Assembly: GCF_002263215.1 (NCBI RefSeq)
Contig: NZ_NLFK01000007.1
Location: forward strand, 62,001 to 126,000
Source: Actinobacillus seminis
GTDB lineage: Bacteria > Pseudomonadota > Gammaproteobacteria > Enterobacterales > Pasteurellaceae
DNA length: 64,000 nt
Direction of reading: 5' to 3'
The notes beneath the pieces are model-generated. The model was not told the origin of the DNA. It saw only the letters and a list, made by a program, of their open reading frames with translations, and ran no database searches. This document shows, one piece after another, positions 1-9,141 of the stretch. A program made the position numbers and the translations under genes. The first letter of the stretch is position 1; the number at the start of each line of letters is the position of its first letter.

Positions 1-86
1 GCTTTTAAGTCGGCAATTAACGCTTTAGTGAATGCTTTACTACCGTTTAATTTCCAGTTACCCATAACTAAAGGACGACGAGTCAT
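1..86 (-). CDS. tpiA: triosephosphate isomerase, 5' end only
   Basis: Read on the minus strand, the first 86 bases encode an N-terminus beginning [15 protein letters not shown], the diagnostic start of triosephosphate isomerase, including the Asn-Trp-Lys that carries the active-site Asn and Lys. The enzyme interconverts dihydroxyacetone phosphate and glyceraldehyde 3-phosphate in cytosolic glycolysis. The start is the ATG at 84-86, with GGAG about eight bases upstream. Only about 28 codons are present; the rest lies outside the window, so intactness cannot be judged. Confidence 0.93.
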   Translation of the reverse strand, partial: MTRRPLVMGNWKLNGSKAFTKALIADLK

Positions 87-265
87 TTGTATTTCTCCAC
101 TGTGATTAATTAAAATTTTTTGTCATACTATATCAAATTTTTCACTTTTTTCGTGAAATATTCCGCAAAATCAAAAAAATTTTTTTAGAATAAGATGATT
201 ATTTTGTAGGAAAAAGCTACAATCCACTGTATAAATTTTATAAAAAATAACCGGATTTGAACCGA

Positions 266-703
266 ATGAAGATATTTAAAGCTGAACAATGGAACCTCAA
301 AAGCCTGTTACCGCTGTTTGAACAATATCGTATGGCACACAATATGACAAAAAATCCGGAACGCACTTTTGCGTTTTTAGCCAATCGCATTCGATTTAGC
401 GAGAGTATTTTTTTCTTAGCGCTCGATCAAGATGAAAGTGCGGTCGGTTTTATTCAACTTTATCCTCGTATTTCTTCTTTACAATTACAACGTTATTGGC
501 AATTGACCGATATTTTTGTACAAGATATTCCCAATAAAACCGAAATTTACACCGCACTTATTGCTAAAGCGAAAGAGTTTGTGCGCTACACCCAATCTAC
601 CCGTCTGGTCATTGAACAAAACCGGTTGCAACAAGACATTTTGGAGCAAGAAGGTTTCCACCTTAATCCGAAGAAAACCATTTTTGAAATGAATTTAGCT
701 TAA
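266..703 (+). CDS. GNAT-family N-acetyltransferase
   Basis: A protein of about 145 residues with the length and fold pattern of a single-domain GNAT acetyltransferase. It has an N-terminal helix pair with an Arg-rich segment (FLANRIRFSES), a strand with a bulge (AVGFIQLYPR), then the acetyl-CoA-binding region followed by a helix (IYTALIAKAKEF) and a C-terminal strand (KTIFEMNLA). The substrate cannot be read from sequence. The ATG at 266 is preferred; an in-frame TTG at 257 would add three residues, and neither has a good Shine-Dalgarno. It stands alone, convergent with yggU. Confidence 0.7.
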   Translation: MKIFKAEQWNLKSLLPLFEQYRMAHNMTKNPERTFAFLANRIRFSESIFFLALDQDESAVGFIQLYPRISSLQLQRYWQLTDIFVQDIPNKTEIYTALIAKAKEFVRYTQSTRLVIEQNRLQQDILEQEGFHLNPKKTIFEMNLA

Positions 704-718
704 AGCAACATGATACGC

Positions 719-1009
719 TTATTCCATTAACGCCAAAAGCACGTCGGGAATAGTTTTTGGTTGCGGAATGCGCACTTGTTTATGCCTGCTGAGTTCGCCT
801 TTTTCCAACTGAATCCGACTTTTCGGCACCTTGAAAGCTTTACTTAAAAACTTGAGTAAATGCGCATTGGCTTGTCCGTCAATCGGCGGCGCGGTGATGG
901 TAATTTTCAATTCGTTGTCATGTAAGCCGACAATGTGATCCTTGCCGGCTTTCGGTTGCAAAAAAATGCGTAAACGTAAATCTTGTCCGATTTTCTCAAT
1001 CGCCGGCAT
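719..1009 (-). CDS. yggU: DUF167/UPF0235 protein YggU
   Basis: A 96-residue protein of the YggU/DUF167 family, recognised from [14 protein letters not shown] near the start and the core [20 protein letters not shown] (about residues 41-60). The family is a small alpha/beta fold of unknown biochemical role. A strong AAGGAG precedes the ATG. It lies directly downstream of yggT on the same strand, an arrangement common in gamma-proteobacteria, so the two are probably co-transcribed. Confidence 0.85.
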   Translation of the reverse strand: MPAIEKIGQDLRLRIFLQPKAGKDHIVGLHDNELKITITAPPIDGQANAHLLKFLSKAFKVPKSRIQLEKGELSRHKQVRIPQPKTIPDVLLALME

Positions 1010-1050
1010 AAAACTCCTTAAAAAGGCACCGCACTTTTATGGATTATGAG

Positions 1051-1611
1051 TTATGCCAATGCCCAAAGCGCGCCGATAATGTCGTATAACACGCGGTCGG
1101 CATAAAATAATACAAAGGCAAGTAACATCGGCGAAAAGTCGAGCATGCCGGTATTCGGCAAAATGCGGCGAATAGGTTTTAACAAGGGTTCGCCTAATTG
1201 GTATAGGGTATATTGCAACGGGTTGACGCCGCGATTAAACCAACTCATAATCGCGCCGATAAATAGAATATACAAAATCGCTTCGCCGGCGGTACGGATA
1301 GCGTGTAATAAGCCGATAATCAAATACACTTCCGCACCAAGCACGTTGACTACCTCAGCACCCAACCAATTGAGTAGCGGATATTTTACTGCGCCCAATA
1401 AAATCAATAATACGACCGCACTCAAGTTGATATTTTTTACGGTTGGTAACGTTTTTTGCAATGGTAATAACACCGGCGCGGTGATTTTGACCAGCGCTTG
1501 CGACAGCGGATTGTAAAAATCAATGCGGCAAAACTGAAACCACATCCGTAAAAAGACGATAAAGCTAAACAGATTAATAATCGTTGAAACTAGAAATTGT
1601 AATGAATTCAT
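1051..1611 (-). CDS. yggT: YggT-family integral membrane protein
   Basis: A 186-residue hydrophobic protein made of two YGGT repeats. Each has a membrane helix followed by a conserved (N)PL..(Y/A)L...EP(L/V)L(K/L)P(I/L) signature: the first around YNPLSQALVKITAPVLLPLQ, the second around NPLQYTLYQLGEPLLKPIR. About four to five membrane spans are visible. The family is linked to osmotic tolerance and envelope organisation, but its activity is unknown. It sits between corA and yggU on one strand with short gaps, which suggests an operon. Confidence 0.85.
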   Translation of the reverse strand: MNSLQFLVSTIINLFSFIVFLRMWFQFCRIDFYNPLSQALVKITAPVLLPLQKTLPTVKNINLSAVVLLILLGAVKYPLLNWLGAEVVNVLGAEVYLIIGLLHAIRTAGEAILYILFIGAIMSWFNRGVNPLQYTLYQLGEPLLKPIRRILPNTGMLDFSPMLLAFVLFYADRVLYDIIGALWALA

Positions 1612-1626
1612 CTTGATCCTTGGAAA

Positions 1627-2574
1627 TTATAACCAACCTTTGCGTTTAAAATACCAGTAAGGTGCGAGTGCTGCAAGCCCCATTAATCCTAACGCCATGG
1701 GATAGCCGAAAGAAAAACCTAATTCCGGCATATTACTAAAGTTCATACCGTAATTGGAGGCGACCAATGTTGGCGGCAGGAAAATCACCGATACCACCGA
1801 GAAGATTTTGATAATTCGGTTTTGCTCAATATTGATAAAGCCCATCGCCGCTTGCATTAAAAAATTCACTTTTTGGAACAGCGATTCGTTATGCGGTTGC
1901 AAGGATTCAATATCGCGCAAAATCTCGCGCGCCTGTTCCAACTGATTTGCCGGTAAACGGGTTTTGCGTACCAAAAAACTCAATGCACGCTGCGTATCCA
2001 TCAAGCACAAACGCACTTTAGAGCTGGTATCTTCTTGTTCGGTTAAGGTTGATAATGCATCATCAAAGGCTTCGCCTTGTGTGCCATCTAAAATAACGCG
2101 ACCGAGTTTTTCCAAATCGGCATAGATATTTTCAATTACATCCGCCAATTGCTCGATTTTGGTTTCAAATAAATCCAGCAACACTTCATAGGCATTACAT
2201 TCGATCAAACGTTGATTTCTGGAACGCATACGATACAAACGGAATGCCGGCAATTCGCGATCGCGCAAGGTAAACAAACGTCCGTCACGCAAGGTAAATG
2301 CGACGCTGGCAAGATCGGCGTAATCTTCTTCATCTTCGCAATAGAAAAATGAGTGCAAATGTAAACCGTCTTCATCTTCAAAGAAACGTGCGGATGCCTC
2401 AATATCTTCCAATTCTAAAAAGGAAGCCAAACTTTGATCCAAGCCTTTTTGCAAAACTTCACGTTCTTCCGATGTCGGCTCCAATAAGTCCAGCCAAATG
2501 GCATTATTAAGCTCCCCGCGGGCTTCATCCAGACGCACCAAGCGCGCATCTTCAAGGGCAAATGCATTAATCAT
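1627..2574 (-). CDS. corA: magnesium/cobalt transporter CorA
   Basis: A 315-residue CorA channel subunit with a long soluble, acidic, helical N-terminal funnel and two C-terminal membrane helices. The signature Gly-Met-Asn selectivity motif is at about residues 276-278 ([12 protein letters not shown]), followed by the last helix and a basic tail. CorA pentamers carry Mg2+ (also Co2+ and Ni2+) across the inner membrane. The ATG follows AAGGAG. Length matches the family; nothing is missing. Confidence 0.95.
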   Translation of the reverse strand: MINAFALEDARLVRLDEARGELNNAIWLDLLEPTSEEREVLQKGLDQSLASFLELEDIEASARFFEDEDGLHLHSFFYCEDEEDYADLASVAFTLRDGRLFTLRDRELPAFRLYRMRSRNQRLIECNAYEVLLDLFETKIEQLADVIENIYADLEKLGRVILDGTQGEAFDDALSTLTEQEDTSSKVRLCLMDTQRALSFLVRKTRLPANQLEQAREILRDIESLQPHNESLFQKVNFLMQAAMGFINIEQNRIIKIFSVVSVIFLPPTLVASNYGMNFSNMPELGFSFGYPMALGLMGLAALAPYWYFKRKGWL

Positions 2575-2930
2575 GTTGTCATACTCCTTATGGGATTATG
2601 AACAAACGCGTTGAACAAAAAACCAATCAGTCAAGCCACAAAAGTGCGGTCAAAATTTGACTAATTTGCTTAAAAGATACCAAATAAATAAAGGTAAATG
2701 AAACTTACCTGCGAAATCCCGCCGATAAGCTAATTGAAAAGCAACGGACGAGATTTAGTTTAATGACTGTCGGTATCGACTATGACTGTCCAAAGTGAGT
2801 GTCCTCTTGTTACTAAATCGTGCGGAATGTTACGCTTCAAGCGCGACTTCGTCAAGATTTTTTCCGTTTTTATCGCTAAGAAAATGCCGGCGCAACAGGT
2901 TTACGCCGGCGTTGATCAAAGAAAAGGAAA
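2575..2930. other. corA-proS intergenic region
   Basis: About 356 bases without a gene. It holds an uptake-signal core at 2642-2650 with the AT-rich flank, a dyad GATTTAGT/ACTAAATC whose arms lie about 50 bases apart (roughly 2751 and 2812) that could fold in the corA leader, and the proS terminator hairpin at the right end. I see no tRNA or other structured RNA signature. Confidence 0.5.
2886..2910 (-). terminator. hairpin downstream of proS
   Basis: GCCGGCG (2886-2892) and CGCCGGC (2904-2910) form a perfect 7-bp GC stem with an 11-base loop, 20 bases past the proS stop. On the minus strand it is followed by a short T-rich run (ATTTTC), so it is a plausible but not strong intrinsic terminator. 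Confidence 0.55.
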
Positions 2931-4646
2931 TTAGGCTTGAAATTGTGAGATTAAAAAATCCAACAACTGATCTTGCGCCACCATTTGTTTCTCGCCGCTA
3001 CGACGGTTTTTATATTCAATCTCGCCATTTTCAAGATTTTTCTCACCAATCACTACCATATGCGGCACACCAATCAATTCCATATCCGCAAACATCACGC
3101 CCGGACGCTCTTTGCGATCATCAAAAATCACATCCACGCCTTGCGCCAATAAAGTGCGGTATAAATTTTCCGAGAATTGTTGCACGCGTTCCGATTTGTG
3201 CATATTCATTGGCACAATGGCAACGGTAAAAGGCGCAATAGCATCTGATGGCCAAATAATTCCGCGTTCGTCGTGATGTTGCTCAATGGCTGCCGCTACT
3301 ACGCGACTTACACCAATACCATAACACCCCATAATCATGGTTTGCGGACGACCGTCTTCCCCTTGCACCGTCGCTTTCATAGCTTCTGAATATTTGGTAC
3401 CCAATTGGAAAATATGTCCCACTTCAATCCCGCGTTTGATTAAAAGCGTACCTTTTCCATCCGGACTGGGATCCCCTTCCACCACTTTGCGTAAATCTGC
3501 CACTTGCGGTAACGCCGCATCACGCTCCCAGTTCACATTAAAATAATGTTTTCCATCAATATTCGCTCCCGCCCCAAAATCGCTCATCAGCGCCACGCTG
3601 CGATCAATGATCATTGGAATCGGTAAATTGACCGGTCCTAAAGAGCCGACACCGGCGCCAATTTTCGCTTTAATATCAGCCTCGTCAGCAAATTCCAACG
3701 GATCCGCCACTTGCGCTAATTTTTGCGCTTTCACTTCGTTTAATTCATGATCACCGCGAATAATCAATGCAACCAATGGTTGTTCTTTTGTTTTGCCTTT
3801 AACAATCAAGGTTTTAACTGTTTTTTCAATTGGTAAATTAAATTGTTCCACTAATTCAGCAATGGTTTTTGCTTTTGGCGTATCGACCAATTCCATTGCT
3901 GCCGTCGGCGCTTGGCGTTCACCCATTGCAACCGCTTCGGCAAGCTCAATATTGGCAGCAAAATCGGATTCGGTAGAAAAGACAATATCATCTTCGCCGC
4001 TTTGCGCTAACACTTGGAATTCATGAGAAGCACTTCCGCCAATGGAACCGGTATCAGCTTGCACCGCACGGAAATCCAAGCCTAAACGGGTAAAAATTGC
4101 GCTGTAAGTGCGGTACATCACCTCATAGGTTTCTTGTAAACATTCGCGAGAGGTATGGAAAGAATAGGCGTCTTTCATCAAAAATTCACGACCGCGCATC
4201 ACGCCGAAACGAGGACGTACTTCATCACGGAATTTAGTTTGAATTTGATATAAATTCAGTGGCAATTGTTTATACGAACTGACTTCGCGACGCACTAAAT
4301 CGGTGATCACTTCTTCATGGGTCGGTCCTAACACGAAATCGCGGTTGCCACGATCGGTAAAACGCAACAATTCCGGTCCATACTGCTCCCAGCGCTGGGA
4401 TTCTTGCCATAATTCTGCCGGTTGAACTACTGGCATTTCCACTTCAATTGCGCCACTTTTGTTCATTTCTTCACGCACAATATTTTCCACTTTTTTCAAT
4501 ACCCGCAAACCGGTCGGTAACCAGTTATAAAGCCCGGATGCCAAGGGTCTGACCATACCGGCACGCAGCATTAATTGATGGCTGACAACTTGGGCGTCAT
4601 TGGGAGTTTCTTTTAACGTGGATAATAAATATTTACTGGTACGCAT
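2931..4646 (-). CDS. proS: prolyl-tRNA synthetase
   Basis: A 571-residue class II aminoacyl-tRNA synthetase that charges tRNA-Pro. Motif 2 with the class-defining Arg residues is at about 137-156 ([19 protein letters not shown]). A YbaK-type editing insertion, which hydrolyses Ala-tRNA-Pro, occupies about 250-390. Motif 3 (GCYGIGVSR) is near residue 445, followed by the anticodon-binding domain. This is the bacterial long form. It is monocistronic, with an uptake core inside the coding region at 3152. Confidence 0.97.
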   Translation of the reverse strand: MRTSKYLLSTLKETPNDAQVVSHQLMLRAGMVRPLASGLYNWLPTGLRVLKKVENIVREEMNKSGAIEVEMPVVQPAELWQESQRWEQYGPELLRFTDRGNRDFVLGPTHEEVITDLVRREVSSYKQLPLNLYQIQTKFRDEVRPRFGVMRGREFLMKDAYSFHTSRECLQETYEVMYRTYSAIFTRLGLDFRAVQADTGSIGGSASHEFQVLAQSGEDDIVFSTESDFAANIELAEAVAMGERQAPTAAMELVDTPKAKTIAELVEQFNLPIEKTVKTLIVKGKTKEQPLVALIIRGDHELNEVKAQKLAQVADPLEFADEADIKAKIGAGVGSLGPVNLPIPMIIDRSVALMSDFGAGANIDGKHYFNVNWERDAALPQVADLRKVVEGDPSPDGKGTLLIKRGIEVGHIFQLGTKYSEAMKATVQGEDGRPQTMIMGCYGIGVSRVVAAAIEQHHDERGIIWPSDAIAPFTVAIVPMNMHKSERVQQFSENLYRTLLAQGVDVIFDDRKERPGVMFADMELIGVPHMVVIGEKNLENGEIEYKNRRSGEKQMVAQDQLLDFLISQFQA

Positions 4647-4689
4647 TGTTATTCCTATGTCTTATTTTAAAACGAAAATTCTGCTTAGT

Positions 4690-4925
4690 TTATCATTGAC
4701 AGGGCATTGCACAAAGCAATTCAAGCGAAATTCCCGCCTTTGTCGCAAAAATACTCTTGGTGTTATTATTGTACGATCTATTTTCTCTATTTCACGTTTT
4801 TCTCGGAGCAAAATCTCACAAAAGCCTTAACAAATAATTTGGAAATGTTTGAGGGCGAAATTGAAGCGGATGACGGCATTCGCAAAATCCATTTTTGGGC
4901 TGTAATTGAAAGAATGTGAATGCCG
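4690..4925 (+). mobile_element. degenerate IS1595-like (IS1016-type) transposase remnant
   Basis: Between proS and the next gene, translated fragments in different frames resemble an IS1595-family transposase. There is a K-N-T segment followed after a frame change by Y-Y, as in the helix-turn-helix region. The clear piece is EMFEGEIEADD (about 4840-4875), the strand that carries the first catalytic Asp, then FWAVIER (about 4893-4913), which matches the family's VFGLIER-like strand. The conserved glycine-rich stretch after the first Asp is missing and no complete reading frame or terminal repeats are visible. This is a decayed fragment recognised by pattern, not by alignment. Confidence 0.5.
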
Positions 4926-5215
4926 TTCGTTTTAATTACAGTGATTTAAAATTTAAAATTTCCCTTTTAAAACAATTGGTTAATTGGAATTTAAGATGAT
5001 TATCCAAGACAGCCCCTTTTCTTTTTAATTTGTCAAAATCTGCGCCTTAATGCATTTTTTAGTTTAAGCCGGCAAATGCCTTGAAAAAAATTTAAAAAAT
5101 CGACCGCACTTTAACGTAAAAAAATTAAGAAATTTTCATTTTTTGTTGTGCTTTTAAACAACTTTAGCTTAAACTCCATACAGTTCAGTTTATTTTTAAC
5201 CGGTAAGGAGGTTCA

Positions 5216-6394
5216 ATGTCGAGACCAATAAATTTTGTCATGATTTCTCCCCATTTCCCTGCCAATTTTGAAACCTTTGCGGTTAGATTGCGTGAAAATG
5301 GGTTTAATACCTTGGGGATTGCAGATACCCCATATGAACAATTAAGCGAAACCTTGCGTAATTCACTGACCGAATATTATCGCGTGGATAATATGGAGGA
5401 TTACGATCAAGTTTATCGCGCGGTAGGCTATTTTGCGCATAAATACGGGCGCATTGATCGCGTGGAGTCGCATAACGAATATTGGTTGGAATTAGATGCC
5501 AAATTGCGTACAGATTTTAATGTGTTCGGTTATAAAAACGACGATATGTCGGCAATCAAAACCAAAGCACAGATGAAAGAAGTGTTTCGTCAAGCGGGCT
5601 TGAAGGTAGCGAAAGGGCGTGTGTTTAAAGATGATGAAGATGCGCGTAAATTAGCCAAAGAATTACAATTTCCGGTGATTATCAAGCCAAATTCCGGTGT
5701 GGGCGCAAGCGATACCTATAAAATCAAAAGTGCGGTCGAATTAGAAGCCTTTTTTGGTTATAAAAATGCTCATGTAGAATATATTATGGAAGAATTTATT
5801 GAGGGAGATATTGTGACCTTTGATGGGTTGACTGATAAACAGGGAAATATCGTATTTTATTCCAGTCTTGAATATTCCGAAGTAGTGCTGGATACCGTGG
5901 AAAAAGACGGGGATATGTTCTATTACGTGCCGCGGGAGATTAAGCAAGATCTCGTCAATCTTGGGCAAAAATGTGTGAATGCCTTTCGCGTGCGCGAACG
6001 TTTTTTCCATTTTGAATATTTCCGCGTGAAAAAAACCGGCGAATTAATGCCGCTTGAAATTAACTGTCGTCCGCCGGGCGGATTGACCATTGATATGTGG
6101 AATTATGCCAACGATTTTGATGTGTTTAAGGAATATGCCAATATCGTGCAACAAAATAAATTCTACAGCCACATTACCCATCCTTGGAACGTGGTGTATA
6201 TTTCGCGCAAAGCGAATAAAAATTACGTAAATTCCATTGAGGCGGTGTGCCAAAAATTCGGTAGCCATATTATCAGCGTACAAACCGTCCCGGGTGTTTT
6301 TGCTAAAATTATGGGAGAACATGGTATTTTAGCGCGTACCGAAACCATGGAACAAATGTACGATATTATTCATTTTGCACAAGAAAAACAGTAA
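5216..6394 (+). CDS. ATP-grasp ligase of unknown substrate
   Basis: A 392-residue protein with an ATP-grasp fold. An N-terminal Rossmann-like domain is followed by a central ATP-binding region with the lysine and glycine-rich loop (FPVIIKPNSGVGASDTYKI, about residues 152-170), an EEFIEGDIVTFDG strand, and a metal-binding end with Glu and Asn (MPLEINCRPPGG, about 280-291). Such enzymes activate a carboxylate as acyl phosphate and join it to an amine or thiol. The substrate is not deducible. A strong AAGGAGG lies six bases before the ATG. An esterase follows 17 bases downstream and is surely co-transcribed. Confidence 0.8.
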   Translation: MSRPINFVMISPHFPANFETFAVRLRENGFNTLGIADTPYEQLSETLRNSLTEYYRVDNMEDYDQVYRAVGYFAHKYGRIDRVESHNEYWLELDAKLRTDFNVFGYKNDDMSAIKTKAQMKEVFRQAGLKVAKGRVFKDDEDARKLAKELQFPVIIKPNSGVGASDTYKIKSAVELEAFFGYKNAHVEYIMEEFIEGDIVTFDGLTDKQGNIVFYSSLEYSEVVLDTVEKDGDMFYYVPREIKQDLVNLGQKCVNAFRVRERFFHFEYFRVKKTGELMPLEINCRPPGGLTIDMWNYANDFDVFKEYANIVQQNKFYSHITHPWNVVYISRKANKNYVNSIEAVCQKFGSHIISVQTVPGVFAKIMGEHGILARTETMEQMYDIIHFAQEKQ

Positions 6395-6411
6395 GGTAGA
6401 AAGGAAAGCTA

Positions 6412-7164
6412 ATGCACTTTGAAAAACGCAGCCACTGGAGTGGCGAATTGGGACGTGAAATGCATTTTAACGTCTATGGTCATGCCGGCAAACCGGTTAT
6501 CGTGTTCCCTTCTTCAGGCGGCAATCAAAATGAATATGCCAATTTTGGTATGATTGCAGCTTGTCGTTCTTTTATTGAACGCGGACTGATTAAATTTTAT
6601 ACGCCCGATTCCTACGATAGTCAATCATGGCTGGCAACTTGGAAATCAGGGCATGATATGGCGCAAGCACATGATGCTTATGATCGCTATATCGTCAACG
6701 CACTGGTTCCGTTAATTCGTCACGAAGCGCAATGGTATGAGGCAATGATGGCGACCGGTTGTAGTATGGGCGCCTATCATACCATCAATTTTGCATTGCG
6801 CCATCCAGATTTATTCAATATCGCTATTGCGTTAAGTGGCGTATATGATGCACGTTTCTTTACCAACGAATTCCATGGTGATCCGGCGGTATATTTTAAT
6901 TCTCCGATTGATTATCTTTGGAATCAACATGATAGCCGGTTCTTAGATCGTTACCGCCAAAACCATTATATCGTAGCAGTAGGACAAGGTGCTTGGGAAG
7001 AACAACACGTCGCCGATACCCGTCGCTTAGAAGAAGCCTTTAACGGAAAAAGTATTTTAGGTTGGTTTGATTATTGGGGGCACGACATGGCGCACGATTG
7101 GCCACTTTGGCGCCAACAAATGCCTTATTTTTTGGGTAAATTAGAAGAACAAAAAATTATTTAA
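6412..7164 (+). CDS. alpha/beta-hydrolase esterase linked to the ATP-grasp gene
   Basis: A 250-residue putative esterase. The nucleophile elbow is G-C-S-M-G (about residues 119-123), and a late histidine lies in GHDMAHDWPLWRQQMPYFL (about 223-241), giving the usual Ser-His arrangement of the EstD/YbbA-like fold. No signal peptide is evident, so it is likely cytosolic. It directly follows the ATP-grasp ligase (17-base gap, own AGGAAAG Shine-Dalgarno), implying a role in preparing, editing or releasing that ligase's substrate or product. The true substrate is unknown. Confidence 0.75.
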   Translation: MHFEKRSHWSGELGREMHFNVYGHAGKPVIVFPSSGGNQNEYANFGMIAACRSFIERGLIKFYTPDSYDSQSWLATWKSGHDMAQAHDAYDRYIVNALVPLIRHEAQWYEAMMATGCSMGAYHTINFALRHPDLFNIAIALSGVYDARFFTNEFHGDPAVYFNSPIDYLWNQHDSRFLDRYRQNHYIVAVGQGAWEEQHVADTRRLEEAFNGKSILGWFDYWGHDMAHDWPLWRQQMPYFLGKLEEQKII

Positions 7165-7202
7165 GGTTTTTGCTTTCATTTTTTCTATTAACACAAACAA
7201 CC

Positions 7203-7225
7203 GGCACGGGGTTCTCGCCCGTGCC
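7203..7225. terminator. GC-rich hairpin between convergent esterase genes
   Basis: GGCACGGG (7203-7210) and CCCGTGCC (7218-7225) form a perfect 8-bp stem with a 7-base loop, just past the end of the plus-strand operon. No T-run follows on the plus strand, so it may be a processing or stabilising hairpin rather than a true intrinsic terminator. Confidence 0.5.
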
Positions 7226-7252
7226 AATTATCTTCCGCAAACGCCACAAAAT

Positions 7253-7282
7253 AACTAAAAAAGTCACCGCACTTTTTTAGTT
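7253..7282. terminator. palindromic terminator containing an uptake-signal core
   Basis: AACTAAAAAAGT (7253-7264) and its perfect complement ACTTTTTTAGTT (7271-7282) flank CACCGC, so the right part of the hairpin reads ACCGCACTT, the uptake-signal core. The arms end in A/T runs, which makes the structure usable as an intrinsic terminator in both directions between the two convergent transcription units. Confidence 0.7.
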
Positions 7283-8106
7283 TATTCCATCAATGAAAAA
7301 CGTAAAAATTCCACAAAATGATCAGCCCAATGTTTTTCGTGGTGAATTTCATTTGCCATAATTTTAAGGCGAATATTATCCGGCGGATGACCTGTGCGCA
7401 GTAGGGCTTGGTAATAACGCAATGAGCAATCGATATAGGCTTGGTTCATATTAGAAATAAATTGTGCATCTGCATCATCACCTTCATTCGTTCCTACTTG
7501 GATAAAAACTTTATTCCCGGGATGTAGCGGATGGTGGTGAATAAATTCCAAAAATGCCGGTTCGCTAAACCAAGACGCCAAAGAAAACACGCCCAAATGT
7601 CCAAAAACTTCAGGATAGCGCGCCCCCATATAGGCAGTGATAATGCCCCCCATTGAGCTGCCGGCAAGCAAAGTTTGCTGCGCTTCACGACGAGTGCGGT
7701 AATGATGATCAATAAAAGGTTTGACCGTTTCTACCACCCAACGCCCGTATTCCATGCCGTAACCGCCGACATTTTTCACCTCAGGTGTCGTGCCGACATC
7801 TGTTTGCCATGGCCCATATTCATCCAAACGCGCCTCCTCGGCATTATCAATGCCCACCACAATCATTTTCGGAAATTCTTTATGGTGTTTTAAGGTTGGG
7901 ATAACCTTCCATGAATAGCCGGAATAGGATTCTTTGCTATAGAAAATATTTTGCCCATCGTGCATATACAACACCGGATAATGAGCTTGTTCTTCGCGAT
8001 AATTTTTCGGCAACAACACACGAATGCGACGAGTCCGATTTAAGTAAGGCACGTCCAGAAAATGTTCTCGCATTTCAAGAAAATAATATTTTAACGGGTC
8101 ACGCAT
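7282..8106 (-). CDS. putative esterase (enterochelin-esterase/EstD-like)
   Basis: An alpha/beta hydrolase of about 274 residues. An N-terminal strand leads to RIRVLLPKNY and PVLYMHDGQNIF, the oxyanion region typical of the putative esterase family. The nucleophile elbow is G-S-S-M-G-G, and the conserved late His is probably in EIHHEKHWADHF near the C-terminus. The start is taken at the ATG at 8106, which follows AAGGAAT at the right distance; the 23 extra residues possible upstream look like untranslated leader. It converges on the ATP-grasp/esterase pair, but its own substrate is not known. Confidence 0.75.
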   Translation of the reverse strand: MRDPLKYYFLEMREHFLDVPYLNRTRRIRVLLPKNYREEQAHYPVLYMHDGQNIFYSKESYSGYSWKVIPTLKHHKEFPKMIVVGIDNAEEARLDEYGPWQTDVGTTPEVKNVGGYGMEYGRWVVETVKPFIDHHYRTRREAQQTLLAGSSMGGIITAYMGARYPEVFGHLGVFSLASWFSEPAFLEFIHHHPLHPGNKVFIQVGTNEGDDADAQFISNMNQAYIDCSLRYYQALLRTGHPPDNIRLKIMANEIHHEKHWADHFVEFLRFSLME

Positions 8107-8313
8107 AAAAATATTCCTTAAGATAAATTGCGTAATCATAACACAGGATAACGCCATGATAACAATTATCCGCACAAAGTGCGGTCTAATCTTATCGCAG
8201 AACGTAGCAAGTCATTTTACAGCCGCCGCCATTGTATTTTTCATGAGCAACGCTTAACCGTGGCGAGAAGTGTCACGGGCGGTTAAAATTCTGTGGTTTT
8301 TCATCCGATATTA

Positions 8314-8940
8314 TTAACGATACCATTTCACTTGTGGCACGATGATCGCATATTGTTGCTGCCATTGAGTTAATGTTGCCTGCGCCAACAATGCCAACCC
8401 TTGATAAAAAGGGTAATCTTGTTGTTTCGCCAGCAAATCAAGGTAACGATTTGCCCATGTGAACAAATGTTTAGTAAAAAATTCCGCTAACAGTGCCGGT
8501 TTATGATCCGCCAAATACGCGGCAAGCAATAACATCAAGCCAAAATGATCTTCCGGCTCATCTTGTGATGAGGAGAATTCAATGGCGTTATAGCGTAAAA
8601 AATCGCGTAACTCCAATAGAGAGTTGCCAAAAATCACCGATTCCGGATCCAAATACACCGACCCCCAAGGCGGCACCGGCAGCACATTGGGTCCAATAAA
8701 TAAGGCTTGATAGTCCGCTGATAAATCTTGCGTGAGACCTTGATCGATAAGTGCGGTGATTTTTTGTTGCGTTTTATCCTCCGTATGCTCGCTTATTTTC
8801 CATTGCGCCATCCAATTAGGATGCTGAAACAAGGATAAGACGGATTGTGCCGCTTGGCTATCGGGCGCATAGTAAAATAAGGATCCTAACAAGCGACCGC
8901 CAATGGACACCCATTGATGATCTTGAAACTGTGGCGACAT
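8314..8940 (-). CDS. dmsD: Tat proofreading chaperone DmsD (TorD family)
   Basis: A protein of about 208 residues that is all helical. It carries the DmsD hallmarks PPWGSVYLDPESV (about residues 91-103) and EPEDHFG (about 128-134). DmsD-type chaperones bind the twin-arginine leader of DMSO reductase-like molybdoenzymes and hold them until cofactor loading. The start is placed at the ATG at 8940 behind GAGGGAG; a GTG seven codons further up is less likely. No dms structural genes lie beside it, so it acts at a distance from its client operon. Confidence 0.85.
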   Translation of the reverse strand: MSPQFQDHQWVSIGGRLLGSLFYYAPDSQAAQSVLSLFQHPNWMAQWKISEHTEDKTQQKITALIDQGLTQDLSADYQALFIGPNVLPVPPWGSVYLDPESVIFGNSLLELRDFLRYNAIEFSSSQDEPEDHFGLMLLLAAYLADHKPALLAEFFTKHLFTWANRYLDLLAKQQDYPFYQGLALLAQATLTQWQQQYAIIVPQVKWYR

Positions 8941-9141
8941 AAAAACTCCCTCAAAATTCACCGCACTTTTGCTGACATCATAGCTTTTTTTGCTTGAATA
9001 ATATATGGTTAATTTCTGATTTTACTGCAAAAAACCTAAAAGTGACCGCGCTTTCAGCGATTATCCATGATAAATCCGCCAAAATACCTGCCGATAGGTT
9101 ATAATGCGGTGTAATCAATTTTTTCATCTTCAGGTTATCGC

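Noticed and set aside
4600-4830. Open frame across the proS start as a separate gene
   Set aside because: It overlaps proS in the opposite direction and continues into the decayed transposase; better explained as remnant sequence.
8254-8286. TTAACCG/CGGTTAA hairpin after dmsD as a terminator
   Set aside because: Seven-base arms with a long loop and no T-run on the minus strand; too weak to list.
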